Shown here: positions 8,204 through 17,287 of the stretch, piece by piece
How the letters are laid out: each line of letters begins with the position of its first letter
Numbering within the stretch: position 1 is the stretch's first letter
Assembly: GCF_003651245.1 (NCBI RefSeq)
Contig: NZ_RAPE01000007.1
Span: 51,195-115,194, forward strand
Length of the DNA: 64,000 nt
Source: Roseovarius spongiae
GTDB lineage: Bacteria > Pseudomonadota > Alphaproteobacteria > Rhodobacterales > Rhodobacteraceae
Direction: 5' to 3'
Program-made: the position numbers and the translations under genes
Notes under the pieces: model-generated
The model's input: only the letters and a program-made list of their open reading frames with translations
Database searches by the model: none
What the model was told of the DNA's origin: nothing

Positions 8204-8537
8204 CGACGTGATCGGCCTCGCTTGCGAGGGCAAGCTGAGCGAGAGCGATCTGAAGCGGATGCACGCCTTGCTCCACGAGCGGCTGCAAGGGGCGAGCAAG
8301 CCCGGCCTCGTCCTCGATCTCACGAGGTTCGAAGGCTACGAGGGGCCGTCAGCGCTGCTGGAGGATTTGAAGATCGACACTGCCCATACAAACGGCTTCC
8401 ATCGCGTCGCCGTGGTGGGCGAGGGAGCTCTCATGGATTGGGGCACCAAGCTCGCCAATTTTCTGACCAAAGCGGAGCTTGGTCAGTTCGACCCGGAGGA
8501 AATGGAGGCCGCGGTCGCCTGGGTGCGTGAAATGTGA
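8175..8537 (+). CDS. STAS/SpoIIAA-like domain protein
   Basis: This is a 120-aa soluble protein of the SpoIIAA-like (STAS/SEC14-type) family, with the pattern of alternating short strands and helices (LVLDLTRFEGYEGPSALLEDL) and the terminal AVAWVRE helix. Family members have no assigned biochemical role; some bind small lipids or act in regulation. The start overlaps the 3' end of the CDF gene (start 8175, CDF stop 8203), with GGAAGAG just upstream, so it is co-translated with the efflux protein. Confidence 0.8.
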   Translation: MFTETQTTHDDVIGLACEGKLSESDLKRMHALLHERLQGASKPGLVLDLTRFEGYEGPSALLEDLKIDTAHTNGFHRVAVVGEGALMDWGTKLANFLTKAELGQFDPEEMEAAVAWVREM

Positions 8538-8561
8538 GCGATACCTGAACCGCGACTCCTA

Positions 8562-8855
8562 TTGGCGTTGAGGGTAGGGCGCTTTGGCTGGCGGGCCGAG
8601 ACCGCATACACTCTGTGGGGCGTCCCGCTGGTGTCGATCGACGAATGCGGCATCTTTCGGATCGAGGAAAGCCGGCGAGGCAACGGCTTTCGGGTCTCAC
8701 ACCGGGTCTGGGGCGACTTCCCGGCCACACTTTATGGCCGGGTGCTCAGCTGGATCGCGGTCGCCCTGCTCGACATGGAAACCGACGCAGAGCGACACAC
8801 GCGCGTGGAGCTCGAATATTTCGAACGACGTCTGGACGACGATCAGGATGGCTGA
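8562..8855 (+). CDS. Hypothetical protein
   Basis: This is an open frame of 97 codons starting at TTG, with no good Shine-Dalgarno site; the true start may be internal. The product is rich in aromatic and charged residues and has one hydrophobic stretch (VLSWIAVALLDM). I do not recognise it. It fills the space between the STAS gene and the reductase-like gene and overlaps the latter by 8 nt, which supports a real gene in the same transcript. Confidence 0.5.
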   Translation: MALRVGRFGWRAETAYTLWGVPLVSIDECGIFRIEESRRGNGFRVSHRVWGDFPATLYGRVLSWIAVALLDMETDAERHTRVELEYFERRLDDDQDG

Positions 8856-9954
8856 AGGTGGCACCTTTGCGGTCCTCGGCGGCTATGGGCAACTGGGGCG
8901 GGCGGTGGCAGAGTTGCTCGTTCGCGAGGGTGATGCACAAGTCGCAATCGTCGGGCGTGATATGAAGAAGGCGCACGGTGTCGCGCAGGACCTTGCTCGA
9001 ACTTCAGCCTCGGCTTCGGTGAGGCCGATGCGCGCCGATGTGAACGACGCCGTCACGCTGGAGCGGTTGCTTGCCGAACATGATGTACTGATCCATGCCG
9101 CGCCTCTGGCGAAACCGGCTACGGAAGCCCTGCTCTCTGCGCTCTTACGGACAGGCGGACGGACAGTTCTCATCAGTCATGATGTCACCGCGACCAACAC
9201 CCTTCAAGCGGCACAGGACGAATTGATCGGTGCCGATGCCTCAGTCATTTTAGACGCTGGGGCTGATCCGGGGCTGCCCGGCCTTGTCGGCCATTTGGCA
9301 GCTACAACCCACGGCACCGCGAAAGATGTGGAGCTCGTCGCCCGCTATCGGGCCAAAAGCGTTGGCTGCGCAGGGCTTGCCGACATTCTCGACGGTGCCT
9401 CGGATGCGGCGTGGCTCTTCGAGAACACGTGGCGTCGCGCCGGATATTTCGAACTGCAGCGCAAGAGTTTTCCCGGTAAGCTCGAACCTTCGCTGACAAT
9501 GCCCGTTTATTTGCCGGAACTCGACGCTCTTGTAGATCGGCATGGTCTCAGCCGGCTTGCGCTCTGGCACGGTGGGCTGAACGGACTTGCTGATCTTGCG
9601 GTTTCCGTTCGACGACTGACAGGCAAGCTGCTGCCGCGCCACCTTTTCCTTGAGGCTCTCCGGATATCAGTCAACCATTTCAATCCGCCTCCATATGGAC
9701 TGGGAGTCTCGGCCACCGCGACCGGAGACGAAAAGGCATCCACGGTAAAGGTAAAGTTGACGCATGTGGATTGCTTCACCCCGATAGGTCAGCGACATTG
9801 CCAGAAAAAGTCAATCTATCTGTCAAAAAGGGACAAAGTACTGGCCATAAAGGTCAAACTATGTGGCCACCAAGATGCAACAGCGCATACTCGCAGAACA
9901 AGTTTGGCGTTCTGCATCGCGGCAAAGCACGTGAGAAATCGCGAATCTCAATAA
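8848..9954 (+). CDS. Saccharopine dehydrogenase-like NAD(P)-binding protein, C-terminus probably disrupted
   Basis: This is a 368-aa protein with an N-terminal Rossmann fold (nucleotide loop GGYGQLG at 8-14), the V-G-R-D segment after strand 2, and a saccharopine-dehydrogenase-like body to about residue 310. From about residue 310 (near nt 9775) the translation becomes basic and low in hydrophobics, with segments unlike a folded domain (QKKSIYLSKRDK). The local base composition also drops in GC. I infer that the original 3' end was lost or replaced at a junction. The substrate is unknown. Confidence 0.7.
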   Translation: MAEGGTFAVLGGYGQLGRAVAELLVREGDAQVAIVGRDMKKAHGVAQDLARTSASASVRPMRADVNDAVTLERLLAEHDVLIHAAPLAKPATEALLSALLRTGGRTVLISHDVTATNTLQAAQDELIGADASVILDAGADPGLPGLVGHLAATTHGTAKDVELVARYRAKSVGCAGLADILDGASDAAWLFENTWRRAGYFELQRKSFPGKLEPSLTMPVYLPELDALVDRHGLSRLALWHGGLNGLADLAVSVRRLTGKLLPRHLFLEALRISVNHFNPPPYGLGVSATATGDEKASTVKVKLTHVDCFTPIGQRHCQKKSIYLSKRDKVLAIKVKLCGHQDATAHTRRTSLAFCIAAKHVRNRESQ

Positions 9955-10118
9955 TTGAATTTGCTAAGGCGTTGACAACGCTTCAGGACCGGTCGCAACA
10001 ATGAGGCCATCGGACATTCAATATAGAAAGTGTGGGTCAAAGAAGTCCAAACCCCAGTTGCATCACCGCATGTTTGAGTTGGCCGATGAGACCATCAGAG
10101 CAATAGTTCTCGGTACGG

Positions 10119-10331
10119 TCATTCATAAACAACATCACTATGCGGTGCCGCTGACCACCTCGGAGTAATATCTCCGGTGTTCCATTCGTAGAGCCAGCCA
10201 ACAAGCTCGCCGGTTTGGCGGTCATAGATGCGTTTGACCGCCTGAGCATGGAGACGCTCTTCGCAGTCGCACTTCTTAACCCTGCGTGCAGCGAAAATCG
10301 GCTTTGTCTTGATCTTGACGACTGAAGTCAC
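10119..10331 (-). CDS. Small hypothetical protein
   Basis: This is a 70-aa protein with start GTG at 10331 and a clear GGAGGG site 8 nt upstream. It has a C-D-C motif (KKCDCEE) and a segment RIYDRQTGELVGWLYEWNTGD typical of small cytoplasmic proteins of unknown function. It stands alone on the minus strand between the disrupted reductase gene and the RcgA-like gene. Family and role are unknown to me. Confidence 0.55.
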   Translation of the reverse strand: MTSVVKIKTKPIFAARRVKKCDCEERLHAQAVKRIYDRQTGELVGWLYEWNTGDITPRWSAAPHSDVVYE

Positions 10332-10433
10332 GTCGCACCCTCCGGTTCATGAAAACGAATACCTGTGAGTCTCGAAACCGAGACCGCCCTGAGGCAGTGG
10401 CCAGTTTCAGCCAAAATCCGCCACTCGGAATAG

Positions 10434-12116
10434 TTGAGCTTACCTGTCTGCTGTGATCACGATAAAATATGCAGCGGGGCGCAAAAGAACGAAAACTTGG
10501 CGCGGAAGCTTTTGATCAGAAATGGAAAATATTTTGTTGCACCGCAGGAAACGGACGAGGATTTCAAGCGGCTTTTTGCTCGTCTAGCGTCAGCAGGTGC
10601 GGGTAGACCGGTTGATCTTCACGGCTTCCCTGACGGACCGTGGACACCGGAAACCTTGGCCAACGCAATTTCCTCGATCGAGGCCAATCGCAACGGAATC
10701 GAACTCCGGACCGTCCAGGTCTGGTTTCAAGACAATGACAATGGGATCAGCAGCGATAACATCAGATGGCTGGCACGAATCTTTGGTTGTGGTGATCCCG
10801 AGGCGGTGAGCGAGTGGCAGACAGCGCTCAGCGCCGCTCGATCCAGGCTGGATGCCAAACGGCGCGAGAAGCGCGGAGCGAAGGATGCGCCAACCACGTC
10901 CGCTACGGAATTGGACCAGAGCAGCCCCGCTGGCGAAATCAGGCCAGAAGGTATACCGTCCGCAGTGCCGAAGCCGAAGATGGCCGCCCGCCAGACACCG
11001 CGTTCGGGGCTTGCTCGGGCAACGGAGGCAGTGTTTAGCGGATCACCACTGAACCTGCCGGCCTCGGTCTTCGCAGGCGCCGTGGCGCTGCAGTTTACCT
11101 CCTACTTCCTCGGTATACACGAAGTGACTTTCGAGGCCCCCGACGGTCTCACCAAGCAAGTCGGATTCCTCTGGGCCCCCAACTGGACGTTCCTGTTTCT
11201 CGCGTTCATGCCCCTGTTCTTTGCGGCTACCGCTGAATTGCTCCTATTCTGGAAAGAGACAGGCCGACCAAAGATCGCGAACGAGGTATCTCTTGCAGAG
11301 AGCCATCGCGACTGGTCGCGCAATCTGGACGCCTCGTCTTACACATTTTGGGCCGTATTTCTCATATGCGTTCTGTTCGCGGGAGTCTTCCAGTGGATCA
11401 GCGTCCGGCTGCTCCCGCTGTTGCGCGGCGGAGGGGACTTCGCGATCGATTGGGGCTCGCTGGCGATCATTAGTCCGGAGATCATTACGGTGCCCGAAAC
11501 GATGGCCTTCACGGGCTTTGCGTATCTCTACATGTGCATTTCCTTCTACCTGTTCTTCGCGGCCCTCATTCTGCTCTACTGCGTTGCGCAGGACTTTGGA
11601 AATATCCAGAAGACCAACCCCGGCAACGGCGATGCGGCCAACAACGAGGTGATCAGCGTGGTCGGCGCCAGAGTGATAGGGGCGATTTTCCGCTGTGCTG
11701 TACTGGCGATCTTCGTCGCGGTCTGTATGAAACTGCAAAGTGCCTACCTGACATCTAGCGGCACGAACATCGCTCGCTGGTTGATGAACGACATGTGGGC
11801 GGTTTTCTCTTCAGGCGACCGGCCGCAAAGCTTGGGAGAGTACAGCGCGCCCAATCACTTCACCAGCCTGCTGATCGTCCTGTCTTCGATTTTTGTGTTC
11901 CTTCATGGCGCGTCTCGGGTGGCCGGTGGGGGTCGCGTGAATAGCAGACTTGGGATGATGGTTGCAACCGTGGGACTTCTGAGCACGGCCTATCTGTTAA
12001 TCGGCGCGTTCGCGGGTTTCTCGGTTTTGCTGTTTGCCGCGGTGTTACTTGCAACCTTCGCACTCTATGATCCGGACTTCGGTTTTGGGAGCGCGAGCGA
12101 AGAGCGGAGAGATTAG
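10434..12116 (+). CDS. RcgA-like putative membrane transporter
   Basis: This encodes a protein of up to 560 aa with two parts. The soluble N-terminal ~190 residues contain a helix-turn-helix-like region (TPETLANAI...DNIRWLARIFGC). The C-terminal part has about eight hydrophobic segments (from residue ~205 to ~550). The order and the neighbouring hydrolase recall the RcgA family of putative transporters encoded next to RcgR hydrolases; I recognise this from context and general features, not from a search. The TTG start at 10434 is uncertain; an internal TTG near 10497 is an alternative. The next gene begins 1 nt after its stop. Confidence 0.65.
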   Translation: MSLPVCCDHDKICSGAQKNENLARKLLIRNGKYFVAPQETDEDFKRLFARLASAGAGRPVDLHGFPDGPWTPETLANAISSIEANRNGIELRTVQVWFQDNDNGISSDNIRWLARIFGCGDPEAVSEWQTALSAARSRLDAKRREKRGAKDAPTTSATELDQSSPAGEIRPEGIPSAVPKPKMAARQTPRSGLARATEAVFSGSPLNLPASVFAGAVALQFTSYFLGIHEVTFEAPDGLTKQVGFLWAPNWTFLFLAFMPLFFAATAELLLFWKETGRPKIANEVSLAESHRDWSRNLDASSYTFWAVFLICVLFAGVFQWISVRLLPLLRGGGDFAIDWGSLAIISPEIITVPETMAFTGFAYLYMCISFYLFFAALILLYCVAQDFGNIQKTNPGNGDAANNEVISVVGARVIGAIFRCAVLAIFVAVCMKLQSAYLTSSGTNIARWLMNDMWAVFSSGDRPQSLGEYSAPNHFTSLLIVLSSIFVFLHGASRVAGGGRVNSRLGMMVATVGLLSTAYLLIGAFAGFSVLLFAAVLLATFALYDPDFGFGSASEERRD

Positions 12117-12117
12117 C

Positions 12118-13143
12118 GTGTATCTGAGTTGGCTGGATCGGTGGGATGAGAAGCGCGTTCAAAGAGGAAATGCGCTGAAGGCACGATCTGAACTCATCCT
12201 TGACGCCGACCGGGCTTTCCCGGGGACGGAGCACGATGTCACGCTCGCGGACTTCTGTACCCTTGCGGAACACGCGTCCGACGATCCGACATTCTTTGAG
12301 CGCCCTGCGACGCCAACTCTCGACGTTGAGCAGGTGGAAGATCGCCTGACGTTTCCGTCAGACATTCAAACCGACATCGATGAGAACAACACGGTTTGGG
12401 CCCGCGCGACGGAAAGCGGAACGTTGGAGCAGGCGCTGATCGTCTTTCATCACTGGAATGCTCAAAAGCATCAGCGCCACCTCGCGAACTACTTCTCGAA
12501 ACGCGGTATCACCGTGATCGAGATGGCAATGCCCTATCATTTCGAGCGCCGTCGATCAGGCTCGGTCTATGCGGACTACATGCTCAGCGCCAATATCGGT
12601 CGAACCGTCCAGTCTGTCAGGCAAGCTGTTCTCGATGGCCGAAAGCTCGTCGCGTGGCTGAAAGGTGAAGGCTATGGGGAAGTATCCGTCCTCGGGATGA
12701 GCCTAGGATCATGGGTGGCCGGCTTGGTCGCGGCCCATGATGAAAACGTCTCGAAAGCCTCGCTCTTTCTGACGGCCGGCAGCCTTGCGGATATGGTCTG
12801 GACCGGACGGGCAACGGAGGCGATCCGGCAAAGCCTTCAGCCCGGCATGGAGCTCGCAGACCTGAGGATGGCGTGGAGTCCGATCAACCAGGAGACCTAC
12901 GCCCGACAACTCGCTCGGCCAGGGCTGGACCTGCAGCTTGTTCTGGCGAAACGGGATACAGTTGTTGTCCCGGAGCTGTCACACAAGTTCATTCAGAAAT
13001 TGCGGGCCTCGGGCGCGCATCCCGACGTATTGGAGCTTAACTGCGGCCACTACTCGCTGGCCCTGCCGCCGCACGTCCTATTTGCCGGACTTCGATTGCG
13101 CGGGTTGCTCAAAGGTCGTCCGACATCCCGTCAGAATGTGTAG
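12118..13143 (+). CDS. Alpha/beta hydrolase, RcgR-like putative lactone hydrolase
   Basis: This is a 341-aa cytoplasmic alpha/beta-hydrolase. The nucleophile elbow is G-M-S-L-G in VLGMSLGSWVAG, the acid is probably the aspartate in LAKRDTVVVPE, and the catalytic histidine is in NCGHYSLALP. It is annotated in related loci as a putative quorum-lactone hydrolase (RcgR family); that substrate is not proven here. The GTG at 12118 with upstream GGAGAG starts 1 nt after the RcgA-like stop codon. The gene converges with the porin gene and overlaps its 3' end by 13 nt. Confidence 0.75.
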   Translation: MYLSWLDRWDEKRVQRGNALKARSELILDADRAFPGTEHDVTLADFCTLAEHASDDPTFFERPATPTLDVEQVEDRLTFPSDIQTDIDENNTVWARATESGTLEQALIVFHHWNAQKHQRHLANYFSKRGITVIEMAMPYHFERRRSGSVYADYMLSANIGRTVQSVRQAVLDGRKLVAWLKGEGYGEVSVLGMSLGSWVAGLVAAHDENVSKASLFLTAGSLADMVWTGRATEAIRQSLQPGMELADLRMAWSPINQETYARQLARPGLDLQLVLAKRDTVVVPELSHKFIQKLRASGAHPDVLELNCGHYSLALPPHVLFAGLRLRGLLKGRPTSRQNV

Positions 13144-14231
13144 CTGACCTGCAGGCCCGCCGAGACGCCATCATTCCCTGAAAATGCGGTGACGGAGGAG
13201 TCCGCACTGCCAAGTTCGAAATACGTAAGACCGGTTGTCACTTGCCAGCTTTGGACCTCATAGGACACGGCCACGCTATAGCTGACGTAGCCGTCCGTGC
13301 CCGAGAAGTTCCCGACGGTGTCACCAAGATCGCGCTCATAGCCTATGGCCATGGCCCCACTCCAGTTCTCGGTGAATTGGCGTCCTATCCCAAGCTCATA
13401 GGTCCAGATATCGCTCGTCCCACTGGCGATCGGAGTATTGACGGGGCCGACGCCCGGAACCAGGGAAAAGAAATCGGCGGGCTGAACCTTGAACTCGGAC
13501 CACTCGCGCCACCGGATCGATCCGAAGAGGAGCGTGTCAGCGGCGATCCCGGTTTGCGCATGAACAGTGACGACCTGCGGGATTTCAACCTCGAATGGCG
13601 ACCCGCCATTGTCGCGAAACTCGTGCCTTGTCCGCGACTCGTAGGTGGCGGCGGTCCGAAAAGCGATGTCCGGGATCTCATAGGCCACGCCAGCAAGATA
13701 ACCGAACTGATAGTCTCTGCTGACGCTCAGGCTGTAGGGGCTCGGCATGGATGCGGGCGAAACAACAGTGATGGTCCCATCGACACCGATCAGTCGCAGA
13801 CCGCCGTAGACGCTGATCCTGTCGCTGATTTCATACCTGGCGAGCGCGGTGTAGGCGATCGACGAAACCTCTGCGCTGGAGCCGCCGAAGAATGCGAGCG
13901 CATTTGAATAGGCCAATGACGCTCCTACTGGCTCATCGATAACAAACGCCAGTGTCATCCGGTCGCTCAAATCGCGTTTGTACCCAAGGGCATATGACTG
14001 GTAGCTGTTGGCGATGTTACCCGTTGGCCCTGCCGGGATGCCAGACAGAGGAACCCCCGACACCGTTGGCTTCACCGTTCCGACGGAAAACTCGAGATAG
14101 TCCCGTCCCTCCTCGAACAGGATCTGCGATGGGTCGCCGCGCCGCTCGATGCCACCAGCAAAGGCAGTGGAAGAAACAACGAAAATCAGGCCCGTCAACA
14201 ATGCTGCGTTCTTCAGTTCATTGGGAATCAT
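13131..14231 (-). CDS. FadL/OmpP1/TodX-family outer membrane transport protein
   Basis: This is a 366-aa outer-membrane beta-barrel. A signal peptide ends near residue 25 (TAFAGG), followed by the family-typical N-terminal plug segment and alternating aromatic beta strands. The protein ends in Y-T-F, the C-terminal aromatic signature recognised by the BAM complex. FadL-like channels take up hydrophobic compounds such as fatty acids or acylated signals. Its position beside an RcgA-like transporter and a possible lactone hydrolase suggests one uptake-and-degradation module for a hydrophobic signal or nutrient; that is inference. Confidence 0.88.
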   Translation of the reverse strand: MIPNELKNAALLTGLIFVVSSTAFAGGIERRGDPSQILFEEGRDYLEFSVGTVKPTVSGVPLSGIPAGPTGNIANSYQSYALGYKRDLSDRMTLAFVIDEPVGASLAYSNALAFFGGSSAEVSSIAYTALARYEISDRISVYGGLRLIGVDGTITVVSPASMPSPYSLSVSRDYQFGYLAGVAYEIPDIAFRTAATYESRTRHEFRDNGGSPFEVEIPQVVTVHAQTGIAADTLLFGSIRWREWSEFKVQPADFFSLVPGVGPVNTPIASGTSDIWTYELGIGRQFTENWSGAMAIGYERDLGDTVGNFSGTDGYVSYSVAVSYEVQSWQVTTGLTYFELGSADSSVTAFSGNDGVSAGLQVSYTF

Positions 14232-14488
14232 CTGAACCTCGAAATCTGCTTTCCAATGTTTCGAAACATAGCTCTTGAGAATGCGACCGTGGCGGGATCG
14301 GCCATTTCACGCTGATTGCAAGCTGAGATACCCGCGCCGACGCTACGCTTGGACGCTCCAGCCCATCTGACCCTGCCCGCAATGCAGGGACAGCCGCATG
14401 GGTGCAGGACAAAGCATTTGTCAAAACCGTAGGATAATGTCAATACTGTGCTATTGATTCATCATCATGTGTGCATCGAGGAGGTTTC

Positions 14489-15295
14489 ATGTTGAATGCC
14501 CTCAGAACGACCGCCTTGACCGTAGCAACGCTGACGGTTGTCGCGTTTGCCATGACCTCCGAACGAGCCAGAGCCCAATCCTATCAGATCGACTGCGCAA
14601 TCCTTCTCTGCCTGTCGGGCGGATGGCCAGCGTCCGTCCCCTGCGCCCGCGCGCGTGCCGAGTTCATCCGCCGCATCACACCCTGGCCCGTGGAGCCTCC
14701 ACTGCAAATCTGGCGCTGTCCAATGGGCGCGGCCTATCCGGTTGATCCGGATGCTCTCACCAGCGAACGTATCTACGAGATCCTCTTGGAGCTCGATCAG
14801 ACAGCCCCGCTTCAGTCCTTCCCGGTCGATGACGCCGGAAACCTAGTCACGGGACTCGACGGAAGCCTTGCGGGCACCCCTGCTACAACATTTCCGAAAC
14901 CACAACCTGCTGTCCTCCAGGTTGCGGATAGCGACACGACTCCACTGTCAGAAAGGTTTTCACTGCAGCTCGCGCAGGATCGCGCCGATATCGACATCAG
15001 CGGTCCGGAGTTCAACTTCGTCCGCTCGATCCGCGTCTTTCAGACTCAGGCACGTCAATGGGAAAGTGGCGGAGAGGACGGTGGCGAGTGCAATCGCTAC
15101 GCGAGCGTGCGACTCGGCAGCTACGGCACGCAGGGCGACTACGGTTGGAGGCGGAGCAGCATCGGTGCTCTTCCCGACGCCCATATCGGCGTCGAGCGCT
15201 ACGGCGATAGTTGTCCGGGTATCTGGCATCGTTCGGTTTTCGTGGAGTGGCACGACTACGAAGGCGACTACGGTTACGAACAGGTCAACTACTAA
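14489..15295 (+). CDS. Secreted protein of conjugation locus, unknown function
   Basis: This is a 268-aa exported protein. The ATG at 14489 is preceded by GAGGAGG, and residues 1-30 form a signal peptide ending in ARAQ. The N-terminal mature part has four cysteines in a compact domain (IDCAILLCLSGG, PCARARAEF, WRCPMG). A linker and a C-terminal domain with many tyrosines and glycines follow, with two more cysteines. Similar proteins occur at the start of alphaproteobacterial VirB loci, but I know no assigned role. It is the first plus-strand gene before the T4SS genes. Confidence 0.7.
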   Translation: MLNALRTTALTVATLTVVAFAMTSERARAQSYQIDCAILLCLSGGWPASVPCARARAEFIRRITPWPVEPPLQIWRCPMGAAYPVDPDALTSERIYEILLELDQTAPLQSFPVDDAGNLVTGLDGSLAGTPATTFPKPQPAVLQVADSDTTPLSERFSLQLAQDRADIDISGPEFNFVRSIRVFQTQARQWESGGEDGGECNRYASVRLGSYGTQGDYGWRRSSIGALPDAHIGVERYGDSCPGIWHRSVFVEWHDYEGDYGYEQVNY

Positions 15296-15407
15296 GCAAC
15301 AGGTGGAACTCGCGGACCGGAGCTTGCACAAAGTGCGCGAAATCCCTTTTCACTGATCCAGCCACCCAACCGCGCACTTTTCATTCTCCCGAATGTATCG
15401 AGGTTCC

Positions 15408-15680
15408 CTACCCGTCTTGCCCCTGCAGAGTGGCACGCAGAACGTTACAGGCATACATGCCAATCTCGCTGCCCGTTTCGTCGTAGGCGATCATCGTGCC
15501 GTCGAGTACTTCCTGCCCAGACGGCACGTCCATCGCACGGATTTCAGCGTTCTTATCTACCGCTTGGAAGGCGTCCAACGCCGCTGCATGGCAGGCTGCA
15601 TCACCCTTGAAGTCCATGCGAGTCTCCACTTCAGAACCGGTTTCGAAGTTGAAGACTACGATGATCAGCAAGACCTTCAT
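15408..15680 (-). CDS. Small hypothetical protein
   Basis: This is a 90-aa protein starting with the hydrophobic stretch MKVLLIIVVF, then a soluble part with two cysteines (AACHAAALDAF and GMYACNVL). The ATG at 15680 is 6 nt from a run of six G, the best ribosome-binding option; ATG 15686 would sit right on it. It lies on the minus strand within the plus-strand transfer region. No family is recognised. Confidence 0.5.
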   Translation of the reverse strand: MKVLLIIVVFNFETGSEVETRMDFKGDAACHAAALDAFQAVDKNAEIRAMDVPSGQEVLDGTMIAYDETGSEIGMYACNVLRATLQGQDG

Positions 15681-15797
15681 GATCATCCCCCCACGGAAAA
15701 TCGTGATCCGAAACCAAGCGATAATTCCGCAACCTGCGATCTCCACATTGCTAGGCATCACTCAACGCAGCTGTTTGCCCGGCTAGCCGTCTGTGTG

Positions 15798-16085
15798 TCA
15801 CTGACCCAACACTTGCAGAAACCGCCCGTAATCCTCACTGACCTCGCGTGCCTCCTCGAAGGCCCGCGCTCGCTCCTCCTCGAGGCAGCGGAAATATGCC
15901 TGGATGTCCTGGATGTAGAGCTCAAAGTCAGACCGAATCAGGTCTCCATACTCGCGAATGTCTTCGGCGTCGGTCGGCACGAAGGGCCGCTCCGGTGCGT
16001 AGCAGGTTTGTGCCATCGCAACCCCCGGAAGCCATAATAACAATAATACAGCGACAGAGCAGATACAGGTGATCTGTTTGCGCAT
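15798..16085 (-). CDS. Small exported protein, T4SS-associated
   Basis: This is a 95-aa protein. The chosen start, ATG 16085, gives a clean signal peptide (MRKQITCICSVAVLLLL... ending AMAQ). The mature part is acidic and helical, with two cysteines (QTCYAPERPF and YFRCLEEER). Its layout is like that of the 133-aa protein at 26323 (cysteine after a signal peptide, helical body), which suggests two periplasmic accessory proteins of the transfer apparatus. Function is not known. Confidence 0.6.
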   Translation of the reverse strand: MRKQITCICSVAVLLLLWLPGVAMAQTCYAPERPFVPTDAEDIREYGDLIRSDFELYIQDIQAYFRCLEEERARAFEEAREVSEDYGRFLQVLGQ

Positions 16086-16218
16086 GAGAACAGGCCCTCG
16101 ATGCTTGAGGAAAGCGACCAGCCATGCGTAATAATGGCGTCGAGCGAAAGCTTGCGCAAGACAAAACCGCATCTTGCACACAAAACAGTATAATTGTAAT
16201 CATGGCTCATCGGAACCA

Positions 16219-16617
16219 ATGGCTCCGGTGCGCCCAGAGACGAAAGAGCGCGCCGTGGCGATAGATTTGCAAAAAGAAGCGCCGAATGTGGTTACAGAAG
16301 CGGGATTCAAGATGCTCGTTGAATCCGGATACAGCGTCGAAGTCGTCTGCAAGCAGGATGCCTACCGGAAAAACTCCGTGTGGCATGGCATCTGGCTCTT
16401 GCGCGCCGTTGACGACGACGGCGTCGAGAAGGAACTTGTCACCGCCCGGGCGCGTCCCGATGGGGAATTTATCCAGCTCCGGACCTTCAAGACGGTCACC
16501 GGACTCGTCTCCTTCCTTATCGATCTCGGCTTTTCGGTGGTGGCCTTCCCGGTCTACGAAGGCCAGCGCTGGACATACACCTTGGCGGATACGCCAGACG
16601 ACGACAGCGACAGCTAG
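16219..16617 (+). CDS. Hypothetical cytoplasmic protein upstream of virB1
   Basis: This is a 132-aa soluble protein from the ATG at 16219, with a GTG at 16255 as an alternative start. It has no signal peptide or membrane helix and a mixed alpha/beta pattern (WHGIWLLRAVDDDG, LVTARARPDGEFIQLRTF). I do not recognise it. Its 3' end overlaps the signal-peptide region of the lytic transglycosylase gene in another frame, so the two are translationally linked. Confidence 0.6.
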   Translation: MAPVRPETKERAVAIDLQKEAPNVVTEAGFKMLVESGYSVEVVCKQDAYRKNSVWHGIWLLRAVDDDGVEKELVTARARPDGEFIQLRTFKTVTGLVSFLIDLGFSVVAFPVYEGQRWTYTLADTPDDDSDS

Positions 16618-17287
16618 CGCCGTCCTGCTGCTCGCGGCCCATGCCGCGTCGGCGCAAATGGTCTACACGATAGAAAGCGACGGATCGCTTTCCCCCTCGA
16701 ACTCCCAAGACGCCTTCGCACGCAACTACAATGACGGGATCGGTCAAGGCGATCCCGACGCACCGCTAAATATCTTTGGGAGCGACCGCGAGGCTGAGAC
16801 AGAAGGCGACGATGGCACGTTCCGCGTCGCAGCGGTCGCCCCACGCATCGCGGTCCCGCGCCCGGATATCCTCGCCGCCATAGACGAGACGGCGCTCCGT
16901 TATGCCGCGCATCAGGGTTTGCGTACTTCCGGCCTCTCGGTGACAGAGTGGCGTCTCCTCTTTCGCGCCAATATCGAAATCGAAAGTGCCTACAATCCGA
17001 ACGCCCGGTCGCGGGTCGGCGCCATTGGCCTTGGTCAGCTTATGCCGGGAACCGCCGACATCCTCGGCGTTGATGCCTCTGACTGGCGGGCCAATCTCGA
17101 TGGCTCGGCACGCTATCTCGCCGCACAGCTCGAGACTTTCCGGGACACGCGGCTGGCGCTTGCCGCTTACAATGCCGGGCCGGAGGCGGTCCGAGAGCAT
17201 GGCGGTATTCCCCCTTACCGAGAGACGCAAACCCACGTTCAGCGGGTGCTGGCCGTGTTCAACAGGCTGGAAGGAGAGAATTCATGA
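16589..17287 (+). CDS. VirB1-like lytic transglycosylase, no normal start codon
   Basis: This is an SLT-family muramidase that opens peptidoglycan for the T4SS. The readable product from about 16589 begins with a good signal peptide (A-V-L-L-L-A-A-H-A-A-S-A-Q). It then has an SLT domain with catalytic Glu in NIEIESAYNPNA, the GxxGLGQLMPGTA segment and LAAYNAGPEAV. No ATG, GTG or TTG lies in frame near the signal peptide; the nearest fitting codon is ATA at 16589. Either a rare start codon, re-initiation after the overlapping upstream gene, or a sequence error is involved. The pilin gene follows with a 4-nt overlap. Confidence 0.85.
   Translation: MRQTTTATASAVLLLAAHAASAQMVYTIESDGSLSPSNSQDAFARNYNDGIGQGDPDAPLNIFGSDREAETEGDDGTFRVAAVAPRIAVPRPDILAAIDETALRYAAHQGLRTSGLSVTEWRLLFRANIEIESAYNPNARSRVGAIGLGQLMPGTADILGVDASDWRANLDGSARYLAAQLETFRDTRLALAAYNAGPEAVREHGGIPPYRETQTHVQRVLAVFNRLEGENS

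Noticed and set aside
9771..10004. A 77-codon plus-strand frame overlapping the end of the reductase-like gene
   Set aside because: No ribosome-binding site and no recognisable product; it lies in the probable junction sequence.
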